Assembly (NCBI GenBank): GCA_963762865.1
Contig: CAVXNC010000001.1
Location: 62,001-126,000, forward strand
Direction of reading: 5' to 3'
DNA: 64,000 bases
From: DATHAP01 sp963762865
Lineage (GTDB): Bacteria > Actinomycetota > Actinomycetes > JACCUZ01
Positions 50,066 to 59,285 of the stretch are shown in pieces. The notes beneath the pieces were generated by a model that saw only the letters and a list, made by a program, of their open reading frames with translations, was not told the DNA's origin and searched no databases. The first letter of the stretch is position 1. Each line of letters starts with the position of its first letter. The position numbers and the translations under genes were made by a program.

Positions 50066-50758
50066 TCAGACCGCGACGAACCGGCCCTCGACCAGCACCG
50101 GCACGACGTCGCTCGAGTCGACCTGCTCGGCGATCGTGACGTCCTCGGCGTAGCCCTTCTCGTGCAGCTCGATGCCGGACGGGCACTCCGCGAGCGGCCG
50201 CAGCCACCGGAAGGCCGCGGCCGCTGCCTCGGCCTCCGGGCTCAGCTCGACGCCCGGCTCCTCACCGGTGAGCCGCTCGATGACGGCACCCGCGCCGACC
50301 AGGTCCTCGTAGGCCGGCCGAAGCGACCCGTCACCCCACTGCTCGCCAGCGGGCACGATGCCGATCCGCTCGACGTCGCGCAGGTGCCGCGCCACGGCAT
50401 GGGCGTTGCGCAGGCAGCCGGCCACCACGGGGAGCGACCCGTTCACCGCTGCAAAGGCGATCGACGACCCGTTCGGCGACGGCAGCACGAGTCGGGCCTC
50501 GGCGGGCAGACCCTGCAGGCTGGCCGGTGAGAGCGTGATGCCCTCGTGCGACGACCGGTTGCCGGCAAGCACGGCGTCGATGTCCCGAGCGAGCTGCCCG
50601 GCGCTCTCGCCGCCGGTGTGCGGCCACACCTTGGCGCCGCGCTCGACGGCGACCGTGAGAGCAGTGGAGAAGCTCAGGACGTCGACGACGACCAGCACGT
50701 CACAGGTTTCGGCGAGGGCCTTGGCGCCGGCCGGCCCCCACTCCAGGTCGACGCGCAT
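50066..50758 (-). CDS. 2-phosphosulfolactate phosphatase family protein (ComB-like)
   Basis: 230-aa Mg-dependent phosphatase-fold protein. VVVDVLSFSTALTVAVERGA near 22-41 and LVLPSPNGSSIAF near 92 are the ComB motifs. In methanogens ComB makes sulfolactate for coenzyme M; in actinobacteria without CoM the substrate is unknown. ATG 50758 lies 18 bp after the ABC-F stop on the same strand. Confidence 0.88.
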   Translation of the reverse strand: MRVDLEWGPAGAKALAETCDVLVVVDVLSFSTALTVAVERGAKVWPHTGGESAGQLARDIDAVLAGNRSSHEGITLSPASLQGLPAEARLVLPSPNGSSIAFAAVNGSLPVVAGCLRNAHAVARHLRDVERIGIVPAGEQWGDGSLRPAYEDLVGAGAVIERLTGEEPGVELSPEAEAAAAAFRWLRPLAECPSGIELHEKGYAEDVTIAEQVDSSDVVPVLVEGRFVAV

Positions 50759-50776
50759 GCGGCGAGGCTACGCGGA

Positions 50777-52603
50777 TCAGGGCGGACCGGACAGGTCGTC
50801 CACCCGCTCGGCCACTTCGAGCCACTGCTCCTCCATGGCGGCCCGCTCGGCGGTCACCGCGCGCAGCCGCGCGTCCAGCGCGAGCACCTGCTCGTGGTCG
50901 GTCGCCGCGGCCGCCATCTCGTCGTGCAGCGCCGCCTCCTGCCGGCGCAGCCGCTCCAGCTGCCGGTCCAGCCTGGCCAGCTCCTTGCGCTCCGCCCGCA
51001 GCTGCGTCGCGTCGGCTGGCGACGCCGCTCGCGGGCCGGGCTCGTCCCGGGAGGAGGCGGGCCCACGAGGGCCGGACGAGTCGACCGCGGCGCGGCGGAG
51101 GGCCAGGTACTCGTCCACCCCGCCGGGCAGGTCGCGCAGCCGGCCGTCGCCGAGCAGCGCCACCGTCCGGTCACACACCCGCTCGAGGAAGTAGCGGTCG
51201 TGCGACACGACCAGCAGCGACCCCGGCCAGCCGTCGAGCAGGTCCTCCAGGGAGGTCAGGGTGTCGATGTCGAGGTCGTTGGTCGGCTCGTCGAGCAGCA
51301 GCACGTTGGGCTCGTCCATCAGCAGCCGCAGCAGCTGCAGCCGCCGCCGCTCGCCGCCGGACAGGTCACCGACCGGTGTCCACTGCGCGGTCCCGACGAA
51401 GCCGAAGCGGTCGCAGAGCTGGCTGGCAGTCATCACGCGACCCTTGCCGAGGTCGACCTGGCGACGTACCGCCTCGACGGCCTCCAGGACGCGCAGCGAC
51501 GGGTCCAGCTCGACGACGTCCTGCGACAGGTAGGCCGGCCGGACCGTGACGCCGCGCACGACACGGCCCGCCGACGGGGAGAGGTCGCCGGTCAGCATCC
51601 GCAGCAGCGACGTCTTGCCGGACCCGTTGACGCCGGCGACGCCGATGCGGTCGCCGGGGCCGAGGTGCCAGGTGAGGTGGTCGAGCAGCACCCGGTCGCC
51701 GACGGCGAGGGTGGCGTCCTCGACGTCGTAGACGGTGCGGCCGAGCCGCGCCCCGGCGAAGCGCATCAGCTCCACGCCGTCGCGCGCCGGCGGCTCCTGC
51801 GCGATCAGCTCGTTGGCCGCGTCGACCCGGAAGCGCGGCTTGGACGTGCGCGCGGGCGGGCCCCGCCGCAGCCAGGCGAGCTCCTTGCGCACCAGGTTGG
51901 CGCGCCGGGCGTCCAGAGTCGCCTGCAGGCGGTCGCGCTCGGCGCGCGCGAGGACGTACGCCGAGTAGCCGCCCTCGTAGGCGTGCACCGAGCCGCCCTG
52001 CACCTCCCAGGTGACCGAGCAGACCTCGTCGAGGAACCACCGGTCGTGCGTGACGACCACGACCGCCTCGCGCCGGGCGGCCAGGTGGTGCGCGAGCCAG
52101 TCGATGCCCTCGACGTCGAGATGGTTCGTCGGCTCGTCGAGCACGAGCAGGTCGTGCTCGCCGACGAGGGCCCGGGCCAGCGCGACCCGCCGCCGCTCGC
52201 CGCCGGACATCGGCCCGACGGGCCGGTCGAGGAACGCGTCCAGCGACTTCCGGTCGCCGAAGAGCCCGGCCAGCACGTCGCGCACCCGCGCGTCGGACGC
52301 CCACTCGTGCGCCGGGCCGTGGCCGACGACGAGAGAGCGCACGGTGACCGCGGGGTCGAGGTCGTCACCCTGCGACACCGCGGTGACCCGCAGCCCGCTG
52401 GTGTGCGTCACCCGGCCGCCGTCGACCGGCTCACGACGGGTCAGGACCTGCAACAGCGTGGACTTGCCGCCGCCGTTGCGGCCGACGACGCCGACCCGGT
52501 CACCCTCGGCGACACCCAACGAGACGGCGTCGAGCAGAACGGTCGTCCCGAAGGCCTTGGTGACCGTCTCCAGGTTGACGAGGTTGCGGGACGCCGGCGG
52601 CAC
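50777..52603 (-). CDS. ABC-F family ATPase
   Basis: 608-aa soluble protein with two ATP-binding cassettes: Walker A GRNGGGKSTLL (about 40) and GVNGSGKTSLL (about 325), signatures SGGERRRVALA and SGGERRRLQLL, Walker B LLVLDEPTNHLD and VLLLDEPTNDLD. An interdomain linker and C-terminal coiled coil (LRAERKELARLDRQLERLRRQE) match Uup/TlrC-like translational ABC-F factors. No membrane domain. GTG 52603, 1 nt after the ispE stop. Housekeeping ribosome factor versus antibiotic protection cannot be told apart. Confidence 0.9.
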   Translation of the reverse strand: MPPASRNLVNLETVTKAFGTTVLLDAVSLGVAEGDRVGVVGRNGGGKSTLLQVLTRREPVDGGRVTHTSGLRVTAVSQGDDLDPAVTVRSLVVGHGPAHEWASDARVRDVLAGLFGDRKSLDAFLDRPVGPMSGGERRRVALARALVGEHDLLVLDEPTNHLDVEGIDWLAHHLAARREAVVVVTHDRWFLDEVCSVTWEVQGGSVHAYEGGYSAYVLARAERDRLQATLDARRANLVRKELAWLRRGPPARTSKPRFRVDAANELIAQEPPARDGVELMRFAGARLGRTVYDVEDATLAVGDRVLLDHLTWHLGPGDRIGVAGVNGSGKTSLLRMLTGDLSPSAGRVVRGVTVRPAYLSQDVVELDPSLRVLEAVEAVRRQVDLGKGRVMTASQLCDRFGFVGTAQWTPVGDLSGGERRRLQLLRLLMDEPNVLLLDEPTNDLDIDTLTSLEDLLDGWPGSLLVVSHDRYFLERVCDRTVALLGDGRLRDLPGGVDEYLALRRAAVDSSGPRGPASSRDEPGPRAASPADATQLRAERKELARLDRQLERLRRQEAALHDEMAAAATDHEQVLALDARLRAVTAERAAMEEQWLEVAERVDDLSGPP

Positions 52604-52604
52604 G

Positions 52605-53519
52605 TCAGGCCTCCCCGACGACGCGGGCTCCCGCGACCGGGCCGTGCGCGCGCTTCACCGCCCGGCAGGTACCGGTCGCGCTGAGCGCCACCGCGATGTC
52701 GATGGCGTGCTCCGGGCCGCGCGCCAGGAAGACCACCGTCGGGCCGCTCCCGGACACGATCGCCCCCAGCGCGCCGGCCTCCCGGCCGGTCTCCAGCGTC
52801 TGTCGCAGCTTGGGCCGCAAGGTGCAGGCAGCCTCCTGCAGGTCGTTGCGCAGCGCGGCGCCCAGCGCGTCGGCGTCACCGGCGCGCAGCGCGGCCATCA
52901 GGGCGTCGCCGACCCGCGGCTCGGGCACCGGCGTCTCACCGCGCAGCCGGTCGCACTCGGCGTAGACCGCCGGCGTCGAGAGCCCGCCGTCGGCGAGGGC
53001 CACGACCCACTGGAACGTCCCCCGGGCCAGCACCGGCGCGAGCACCTCGCCGCGCCCGGTCCCCATCGCCGTCCCGCCGAGCAGCGCGAATGGCACGTCG
53101 CTGCCCAGTCCGGCGGCCAGCCCGGCGATCTCGGCGCGCGGCAGCGCCGTGCCCCACAAGGCGTCGCACGCGACCAGCGCGGCAGCCGCGTCGGCACTGC
53201 CGCCTGCCATCCCCCCGGCGACCGGGATCCCCTTGGTGATGTGCAGCGCGACGTCGGGCGCGCGACCGACATGGCGCGCCAGGGCCATCGCGGCGGCCGC
53301 CGCCAGGTTGCTCGGGTCCTGCGGCACGTCCTCGACCGGCACGCCGGTGCCCGCGCTCACGCTGACGACGAGCCCGTCGGACTCGGTGGCGATGACCTCG
53401 TCGTAGAGCGAGACGGCGTGGTAGGCCGTGGCCACGTCGTGGAAGCCGTCGCTGCGCAGCGGTCCCACCGATAGGTCCAGGTTGATCTTCGCCGGCGCGC
53501 GAACGGTCACCGACGGCAT
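52605..53519 (-). CDS. ispE: 4-diphosphocytidyl-2-C-methyl-D-erythritol kinase
   Basis: 304-aa GHMP kinase of the MEP isoprenoid pathway. VRAPAKINLDLSVG at the N-terminus, the ATP loop PVAGGMAGGSADAAAAL near 103, and the C-terminal VSGSGPTVVFL. ATG 53519 follows TAGGGT (complement of 53527-53532) with 7 nt between, so it may also have its own leaderless promoter inside the end of rsmA. Confidence 0.94.
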   Translation of the reverse strand: MPSVTVRAPAKINLDLSVGPLRSDGFHDVATAYHAVSLYDEVIATESDGLVVSVSAGTGVPVEDVPQDPSNLAAAAAMALARHVGRAPDVALHITKGIPVAGGMAGGSADAAAALVACDALWGTALPRAEIAGLAAGLGSDVPFALLGGTAMGTGRGEVLAPVLARGTFQWVVALADGGLSTPAVYAECDRLRGETPVPEPRVGDALMAALRAGDADALGAALRNDLQEAACTLRPKLRQTLETGREAGALGAIVSGSGPTVVFLARGPEHAIDIAVALSATGTCRAVKRAHGPVAGARVVGEA

Positions 53520-53529
53520 GCGCGCCACC

Positions 53530-54402
53530 CTATGGACCCGACGCGGGTCGGTGCTCGGCGAGGCGGGCGAAGTCGGCCACCCCGATGGCCTCGCCCCGCG
53601 CTCCCGGATCGATGCCTGCGGCGCGCAGTGCGGTCTCCGCCGCGGGCGGCGACCCGGCCCAGCCCGTCAGCGCCGCGCGGAGCGTCTTGCGCCGCTGGGC
53701 GAAGGCCGCGTCGACGACCGCGAAGACCTCCTCGCGGGATGCCGTCGTCGCGGGCGGCTCCCGCCGGGTCATCGCGACCAGGCCGCTGTCCACGTTCGGC
53801 GCCGGCCAGAAGACGCTGCGACCCACGGCGCCGGCGCGACGTACGTCCGCGTACCACGCCGCCTTCACCGACGGCACGCCGTAGACCTTGGAGCCGGGCG
53901 GCGCGGCGAGCCGGTCGGCGACCTCGGCCTGCACCATCACGAGCACCCGCCGCACCGTCGGGAAGGTGGCGAGCAGGTGCAGCAGCACCGGCACCGCGAC
54001 GTTGTAGGGCAGGTTGGCGACCAGCGCGGTGGGTGGCGGGCCGTCGAGCCGGGTGAGCCGCAGGGCGTCGGCGTTGACGACCGTGAGCACCCGGGCGTAC
54101 GTCGCCGCACGGCTCGCGACGGTCACCTCGAGCTCGCCGGCCAGCACCGGATCGATCTCGACCGCGACCACCGAGGAGACCTCGGGGAGCAGGCCCAGCG
54201 TCAACGAGCCGAGCCCCGGGCCGACCTCGAGGACGACGTCGTCCGGCCGGACCTCGGCGGTGCGCACGATGCGTCGCACCGTGTTGGGGTCGATGACGAA
54301 GTTCTGCCCGAGCGTCTTGGTCGGGCGGCTGCCGAGGCGGCCCGCGATCTCACGGATCTCGGCGGGACCGAGCAGGGCAGGCTGCGACGCGGCGTCGGTC
54401 AC
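53530..54402 (-). CDS. rsmA: 16S rRNA dimethyladenosine transferase
   Basis: 290-aa enzyme dimethylating A1518/A1519 of 16S rRNA. Motifs: KTLGQNFVIDPN, the SAM site LEVGPGLGSLTLGLL, VEIDP and the catalytic NLPYNVAVP, with the C-terminal helical domain. GTG 54402 is immediately adjacent to the rpfB stop. Part of the conserved rpfB-rsmA-ispE operon. Confidence 0.96.
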   Translation of the reverse strand: MTDAASQPALLGPAEIREIAGRLGSRPTKTLGQNFVIDPNTVRRIVRTAEVRPDDVVLEVGPGLGSLTLGLLPEVSSVVAVEIDPVLAGELEVTVASRAATYARVLTVVNADALRLTRLDGPPPTALVANLPYNVAVPVLLHLLATFPTVRRVLVMVQAEVADRLAAPPGSKVYGVPSVKAAWYADVRRAGAVGRSVFWPAPNVDSGLVAMTRREPPATTASREEVFAVVDAAFAQRRKTLRAALTGWAGSPPAAETALRAAGIDPGARGEAIGVADFARLAEHRPASGP

Positions 54403-55539
54403 CTACGTGAAGAGGTACTTGCCGCAGACCGGCCACTGCCCGGCACCGCTGCGGTTGTACAGGATCTGCGCGCGGTAGGTCTGCTCGGACGCGCTGTTCT
54501 CGGTGGGCAGCCCGGTGCCGCCGACCGACTCCCAGGTGGGCTGGGAGAACTGGTAGAGCCCGTAGTAAGGCCCGGCGCTGTTGACGGCCTGCGGGTTGCC
54601 ACCGGACTCGCAGTCGGCGAGCGCGGCCCAGTTGAGCCCGTCGGCGGTCGGCGCGTTCTGCGGCATCGGCTTGGTGCCGACGAGGACGACCTGGGTGACC
54701 GGCTTCTTGGCGATCCGCTTCTCGACCAGCCTGCGGGAGTCGAGCTTGCCGTCGAGGTAGGTCTCGCGGAAGCGGCGGATCTCGATGCCGACCTTGCCGG
54801 CCTCGAGGATCCTCGTGTCGCCCTTGTAGAGCTCGCTGCTCTTCTTCTCGACGGTCTTGAAGCGGATCGGCCGCTGCTCCACGACGCGCTTGCCGTCGAC
54901 GCGGGTGACGCCGACGACCTGCTCGGCGTAGGGCACCGCCGACAGGTCGCTGTTGACCCGGTCCTGGGTGCGCAGCTCGATGCCGGCCTCGGCCATGGCA
55001 CTGCGCAACGTCGGCGCGGTGGTGGTGACCTCGTGACGGTCGCCGTCGGCGAGGAAGGTGACGTGGTGCGGCAGCCGGACGTCCAGCGACATGCCGCCGC
55101 GGCTGATCCGGCGGCTGCGCGAGGCCGACAGGTAGGCGCCGTCGGAGCGGACGCCGAGCATCAGCAGCGCCTCCGAGACGCTGCGCGCGGTGGTCCACAC
55201 CGTGCGGGTCTCGCCGTCGACGGTCAGCAGCACCGGTCGCCCGAAGCGGACGACCACGGACTCGCCGTCCTTCAGTCGTTGCGACGGTGACGGGGACACC
55301 ATGTCGTGCTCGAGGTCGACGCTCAGGTCCTGCGACTCGAGGAGGTCGGCGACCGTGCCGGAGAAGGTCCGGACGGTGTGCGACTGGCCGTCGACCGAGA
55401 TGGTGACGTGCTTGTCGCGGGCCACGAAGGCGGTGGTGCCGGCCACGAGGCCGAGGACGAGCACGGCCTGCAGGACGAGTGCGGGCAGGCTTCGCAGGGC
55501 GGACCGGCTCGGTCCGCGGGAGTGCCGCCCAGCGCTCAT
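54403..55539 (-). CDS. rpfB: Resuscitation-promoting factor RpfB
   Basis: 378-aa cell-wall protein. N-terminal membrane anchor (LPALVLQAVLVLGLVAGTTAFV, about 17-38), three DUF348 repeats (beginning HVTISVDGQ, PVLLTVDGE and HVTFLADGD), a G5 domain (about 205-285, ending VVLVGTKP), and a C-terminal transglycosylase-like Rpf domain with the catalytic Glu in LADCESGGNPQ and GLYQFSQPTW. It cleaves peptidoglycan and promotes regrowth. ATG 55539 preferred over 55587 because the Arg-rich anchor start follows it. Confidence 0.95.
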   Translation of the reverse strand: MSAGRHSRGPSRSALRSLPALVLQAVLVLGLVAGTTAFVARDKHVTISVDGQSHTVRTFSGTVADLLESQDLSVDLEHDMVSPSPSQRLKDGESVVVRFGRPVLLTVDGETRTVWTTARSVSEALLMLGVRSDGAYLSASRSRRISRGGMSLDVRLPHHVTFLADGDRHEVTTTAPTLRSAMAEAGIELRTQDRVNSDLSAVPYAEQVVGVTRVDGKRVVEQRPIRFKTVEKKSSELYKGDTRILEAGKVGIEIRRFRETYLDGKLDSRRLVEKRIAKKPVTQVVLVGTKPMPQNAPTADGLNWAALADCESGGNPQAVNSAGPYYGLYQFSQPTWESVGGTGLPTENSASEQTYRAQILYNRSGAGQWPVCGKYLFT

Positions 55540-55603
55540 AAGCCGACGACGGTAGCCAACCTCGGTGATCCGCAGCAACACGGGCACCGTTGGTCACACA
55601 GCG

Positions 55604-56443
55604 TCACCAGGGGCCGAAGGCGGCCTCGGTGTTGGCGGCGATCGCCGTGCACAGGGTCTCGAGGTCGGCGTCGAGCACCTCGGCCATCGCCCGCACGGTG
55701 TGCGGGACGAGGTAGGAGGCGTTGGGCCGGCCGCGGTAGGGCACCGGCGTCAGGTAGGGCGCGTCGGTCTCCACCAACAGCCGATCCAGCGGGGTGACGG
55801 CGAGCGCCTCACGCAGGGCTGCGGCGTTCTTGAAGGTGACCGGGCCGGCGAAGGACAGCCACCAGCCGCGGCTCGCGCAGAGCTCGGCCATGGCGGCGTC
55901 GCCGCTGAAGCAGTGGAAGACGACGCGCTCGGGCGGGCCGGCGTCGTCGAGCACGCGCAGCACGTCGTCGTGGGCGTCGCGGTCGTGGATGACCAGCACC
56001 TTGCCGTGCCGCTTGGCCAGCTCGATGTGCGCGCGGAAGGACGCCTCCTGCACGTCACGTCCGTCCGGCCCGGTGCGGAAGTGGTCGAGGCCGGTCTCGC
56101 CGACGGCGCGTACGTCGCTGCCGCCCGCCAGGGCGTCGATCTCGGCCAGGGCCTCGTCGAGCCGGCCGGCCGCGGCGAGCAGCGGAGCCTCGTTGGGGTG
56201 CAGCGCGACGCCAGCGACGATCGCGTCGTGCTGCCTGGCGGTCTCGACCGCCCAGCGGGCACCCGGCAGGTCGCAGCCGATCTGCACGATGCGCGGCACA
56301 CCGACCGCGGCCGACCGGGACAGCGCGTCCTCGACCGACAGCCAGTCGTCGGGCGGGTCGGCGATGTCGAGGTGGCAGTGGCTGTCGGCGACCGGGACCG
56401 GCAGCGGCTCGGGCGCCGGCGGTCTCTCGCGCGGCCCGCTCAC
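55604..56443 (-). CDS. tatD: TatD-family metal-dependent DNase/hydrolase
   Basis: 279-aa TIM-barrel hydrolase: metal ligands in ADSHCHLD (about 20), ALHPNEA, GETGLDH (Glu), IHDRDAHDD, FHCFSG and the final ETDAPYL Asp. 3'-5' exonuclease acting in DNA repair. GTG 56443 overlaps the metG stop (GTGA). A position between metG and rpfB is usual in actinobacteria. Confidence 0.94.
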   Translation of the reverse strand: MSGPRERPPAPEPLPVPVADSHCHLDIADPPDDWLSVEDALSRSAAVGVPRIVQIGCDLPGARWAVETARQHDAIVAGVALHPNEAPLLAAAGRLDEALAEIDALAGGSDVRAVGETGLDHFRTGPDGRDVQEASFRAHIELAKRHGKVLVIHDRDAHDDVLRVLDDAGPPERVVFHCFSGDAAMAELCASRGWWLSFAGPVTFKNAAALREALAVTPLDRLLVETDAPYLTPVPYRGRPNASYLVPHTVRAMAEVLDADLETLCTAIAANTEAAFGPW

Positions 56444-58035
56444 CCGCTGGCTGGTTCCTCGATGCGCGGGAAGAGCGGCTCGGACTTGGTCACGGTCGCT
56501 CCCCCGGGCAGCTGCCCCCACGTACCGGCGTCCTGGACGCGGGCACCACTGATCGGCCCGAGCGCGGCATCGGCGCCCAGCGACGACCAGAGCGTGCGGC
56601 ACGCCTTCGGCATCACCGGGTTGAGCAGCACGGCGACGACGCGCAGCGCCTCGGCCGTCGCGTAGAGGATCCGGTCGAGGTCGGCGGCGCGCGACTCGTC
56701 CTTGGCGACCTGCCACGGCGCGTTGTCGGTGACGTAGTTGTTGATGACGCGGACGTAGTCCATCGCGGCCAGGATCGCGCCCTGCAGGTCGATCCGGTCG
56801 ATGGCTGCCTCTGCCGTGGCGACAGCGGTGGCCGCCGCCTCGGAGAGCACCGGCTCGTCGGCCTTCTCCGGCAGCCGGCCGTCGCGGTAGCGGCCGACCA
56901 TCGAGGTCAGCCGGGACGCGAGGTTGCCGAGCTGGTCGGCGAGCTCGGCCTTGTAGCGAGCGGCCATGTCCTCCCACGAGAAGGACCCGTCCTGGCCGAA
57001 GGGGATCGCGCGCATGAAGTAGTAGCGGAAAGCGTCCGAGCCGAAGACGTCGGTGATCTGGCGCGGCGGGATGCCGGTCAGCTTGGTCTTGCTCATCTTC
57101 TCGCCGCCGACCAGCAGCCAGCCGTTGGCGAAGACCTTGCGCGGCGGCTCGAGGCCGGCCGCCATCAGCATCGCCGGCCAGATGACGGCGTGGAAGCGCA
57201 GGATGTCCTTGCCGACGAGGTGCACGTCGGCCGGCCAGAGGTGCGCGAACCGCTCGGGATCGGTGCCGTAGCCCGCGGCGGTGGCGTAGTTGAGCAGCGC
57301 GTCGATCCACACGTAGAGGACGTGCGAGTCGTCCCACGGGACGGGGATGCCCCAGTCGAAGGTGCTGCGGGTGATCGACAGGTCCTGCAGGCCGCCGCGC
57401 ACGAACGACAGGACCTCGTTGCGCGCCGACTCGGGCTGCACGAAGGTCGGGTTGGCCTCGTAGAAGGCCAGCAGCTTGTCGGCGTAGTCCGAGAGCCGGA
57501 AGAAGTAGTTCTTCTCGCTGAGCATCTCGACCGGGCGGCTGTGGATCGGGCAGAGCTTCTGGCCCTCGTAGTCGCCCTCGCCCTCGAGCAGCTCGCCGGG
57601 GAGCTTGAACTCCTCGCAGGCCACGCAGTAGGGGCCCTCGTACTGACCCTCGTAGACCTGCCCGGCGTCGTAGAGGGTCTGCCAGAACTCCCGGACCCGC
57701 TCCGAGTGACGCTGGTCGGTGGTCCGGATGAAGTCGTCGTTGGCGGCGTCGATGGTCTGGAGGACGGGCTTCCACTCGGTCTCGACGAGCCGGTCGGTCC
57801 ACTCCTGGGGGCTCACGCCGCCGCGCTCGGCAGCCTGGAGGACCTTCTGGCCGTGCTCGTCGGTGCCGGTGAGGTACCAGACGTCCTCGCCGCGCTGCCG
57901 GTGCCAGCGGGTCAGGACGTCACCGGCGACGGTCGTGTAGGCGTGGCCGATGTGCGGGGCGTCGTTGACGTAGTAGATCGGCGTCGTGACGTAGTACGCC
58001 TTGCCGGCGCGAGACTCGGTGGGACCGTCGGGCAT
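56440..58035 (-). CDS. metG: Methionyl-tRNA synthetase
   Basis: 531-aa class I synthetase. HIGH motif at about 33 (NDAPHIGHAYT), one CxxC zinc knuckle (CVACEEF), VLYVWIDALLNY, KMSKT near 320, and the alpha-helical anticodon-binding domain; no C-terminal tRNA-binding appendix. ATG 58035 follows TAGGCT (complement of 58042-58047) with 6 nt between, so it is leaderless. Confidence 0.96.
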   Translation of the reverse strand: MPDGPTESRAGKAYYVTTPIYYVNDAPHIGHAYTTVAGDVLTRWHRQRGEDVWYLTGTDEHGQKVLQAAERGGVSPQEWTDRLVETEWKPVLQTIDAANDDFIRTTDQRHSERVREFWQTLYDAGQVYEGQYEGPYCVACEEFKLPGELLEGEGDYEGQKLCPIHSRPVEMLSEKNYFFRLSDYADKLLAFYEANPTFVQPESARNEVLSFVRGGLQDLSITRSTFDWGIPVPWDDSHVLYVWIDALLNYATAAGYGTDPERFAHLWPADVHLVGKDILRFHAVIWPAMLMAAGLEPPRKVFANGWLLVGGEKMSKTKLTGIPPRQITDVFGSDAFRYYFMRAIPFGQDGSFSWEDMAARYKAELADQLGNLASRLTSMVGRYRDGRLPEKADEPVLSEAAATAVATAEAAIDRIDLQGAILAAMDYVRVINNYVTDNAPWQVAKDESRAADLDRILYATAEALRVVAVLLNPVMPKACRTLWSSLGADAALGPISGARVQDAGTWGQLPGGATVTKSEPLFPRIEEPASG

Positions 58036-58096
58036 GGTCCTAGCCTACGGGCGCGGCGCCACCCGGTTTCGCCGCCGGCTGCCGGTCGCGAGGGCC

Positions 58097-59272
58097 TCAG
58101 CCGAGCTTGGGCAGGCCGCGCTTGAGCTGGCGGACGGCCTGGACGATCCGCTGCTCGTTCTCGATGAGCGCGAAGCGCACGAAGCCGTCGCCGCCCGGGC
58201 CGAAGCCGACGCCAGGTGACACCGCCACGTCGCAGTCGGTCACCAGCAGGGTGGCGAACTCGATCGACCCCATGTCGCGGTAGGCCTCGGGGATCGGCGC
58301 CCAGACGAACATCGTCCCCTTCGGCCGCTCGACCTCCCAGCCGATGCGGGCCAGCCCGTCGACCATCGCGTTGCGCCGCGACTCGTAGACCGCGTTGACC
58401 TCGGCCGGGTAGTCCGACGCCTCGTTCATCGTCACCGTCGCCGCGATCTGGATCGGCTGGAAGGTGCCGTAGTCGAGGTACGACTTCAGCTTGGTCAGCG
58501 CGGCGACGACCTCGGCGTTGCCGACGAGGAAGGCCACCCGCCAGCCGGCCATCGAGAAGGACTTGGTCATCGAGTAGAGCTCGACGGCGCAGTCCTTGGC
58601 GCCCTCGCACTGCAGGATCGACGGCGGCGTCCAGCCGTCGAAGGCCACGTCTGCGTAGGCGAAGTCGTGCACCAGCACCACGTCGCGCTCGCGGGCCCAG
58701 TCGACCAGCCGCTGCATGTCGGCCAGCTCGAGGGTCGCGGTCGTCGGGTTGTGCGGGAAGGACAGCACGACTACGCGTGGCTTCGGCCAGCCGAGCTCCC
58801 AGGCCTCCATCACGTTGGCGACGTAGTCCTCGCCGATGCCGACCGGGACCTGCCTCGCATCGGCACCGGCGAAGTAGGGGCCCCAGATGTGGATCGGGTA
58901 GGACGGGCTCGGCACCAGGGCCGCGTCGCCGGGCTGCAGCAGCACCCACATCAGGTGGCTGAAGCCCTCCTTGGCGCCGATCGTCGAGAGCACCTCGGTC
59001 TCCGGGTCGAGCTGCACGCCGAACTTGCGCTGGTAGAGCGCCGACACCGCCTGGCGCAGCTTGGGGATGCCGCGGCTGGCGGAGTAGCGGTGGTTGCGCG
59101 TGTTGCGGGCCGCCTCCGCCAGCTTCTCCACCGCGATCTCCGGCGAGGGCAGGTCCGGGTTGCCGAAGCCCAGGTCGATCACGTCCCGGCCGGCCCGCCG
59201 TGCCTCCTGCTTCAGCCCGTCGATGATCGTGAAGACGTACGGCGGCAGGCCCGGGATCCGGCGGAACTCCAT
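58097..59272 (-). CDS. PLP-dependent aminotransferase (AlaC-like)
   Basis: 391-aa fold-type I class I aminotransferase. NPDLPSPE near 38, PSPSYPIH near 122, FPHNPTT near 170 (Asn), DFAYADVAFD (Asp/Tyr) and the PLP lysine in YSMTKSFSMAGWR near 235. The sequence favours the alanine/valine-type (AlaC/YfdZ) branch. TAGCCT (complement of 59279-59284) lies 6 nt before ATG 59272, a leaderless start. Confidence 0.9.
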   Translation of the reverse strand: MEFRRIPGLPPYVFTIIDGLKQEARRAGRDVIDLGFGNPDLPSPEIAVEKLAEAARNTRNHRYSASRGIPKLRQAVSALYQRKFGVQLDPETEVLSTIGAKEGFSHLMWVLLQPGDAALVPSPSYPIHIWGPYFAGADARQVPVGIGEDYVANVMEAWELGWPKPRVVVLSFPHNPTTATLELADMQRLVDWARERDVVLVHDFAYADVAFDGWTPPSILQCEGAKDCAVELYSMTKSFSMAGWRVAFLVGNAEVVAALTKLKSYLDYGTFQPIQIAATVTMNEASDYPAEVNAVYESRRNAMVDGLARIGWEVERPKGTMFVWAPIPEAYRDMGSIEFATLLVTDCDVAVSPGVGFGPGGDGFVRFALIENEQRIVQAVRQLKRGLPKLG

Positions 59273-59285
59273 CCACCCAGGCTAG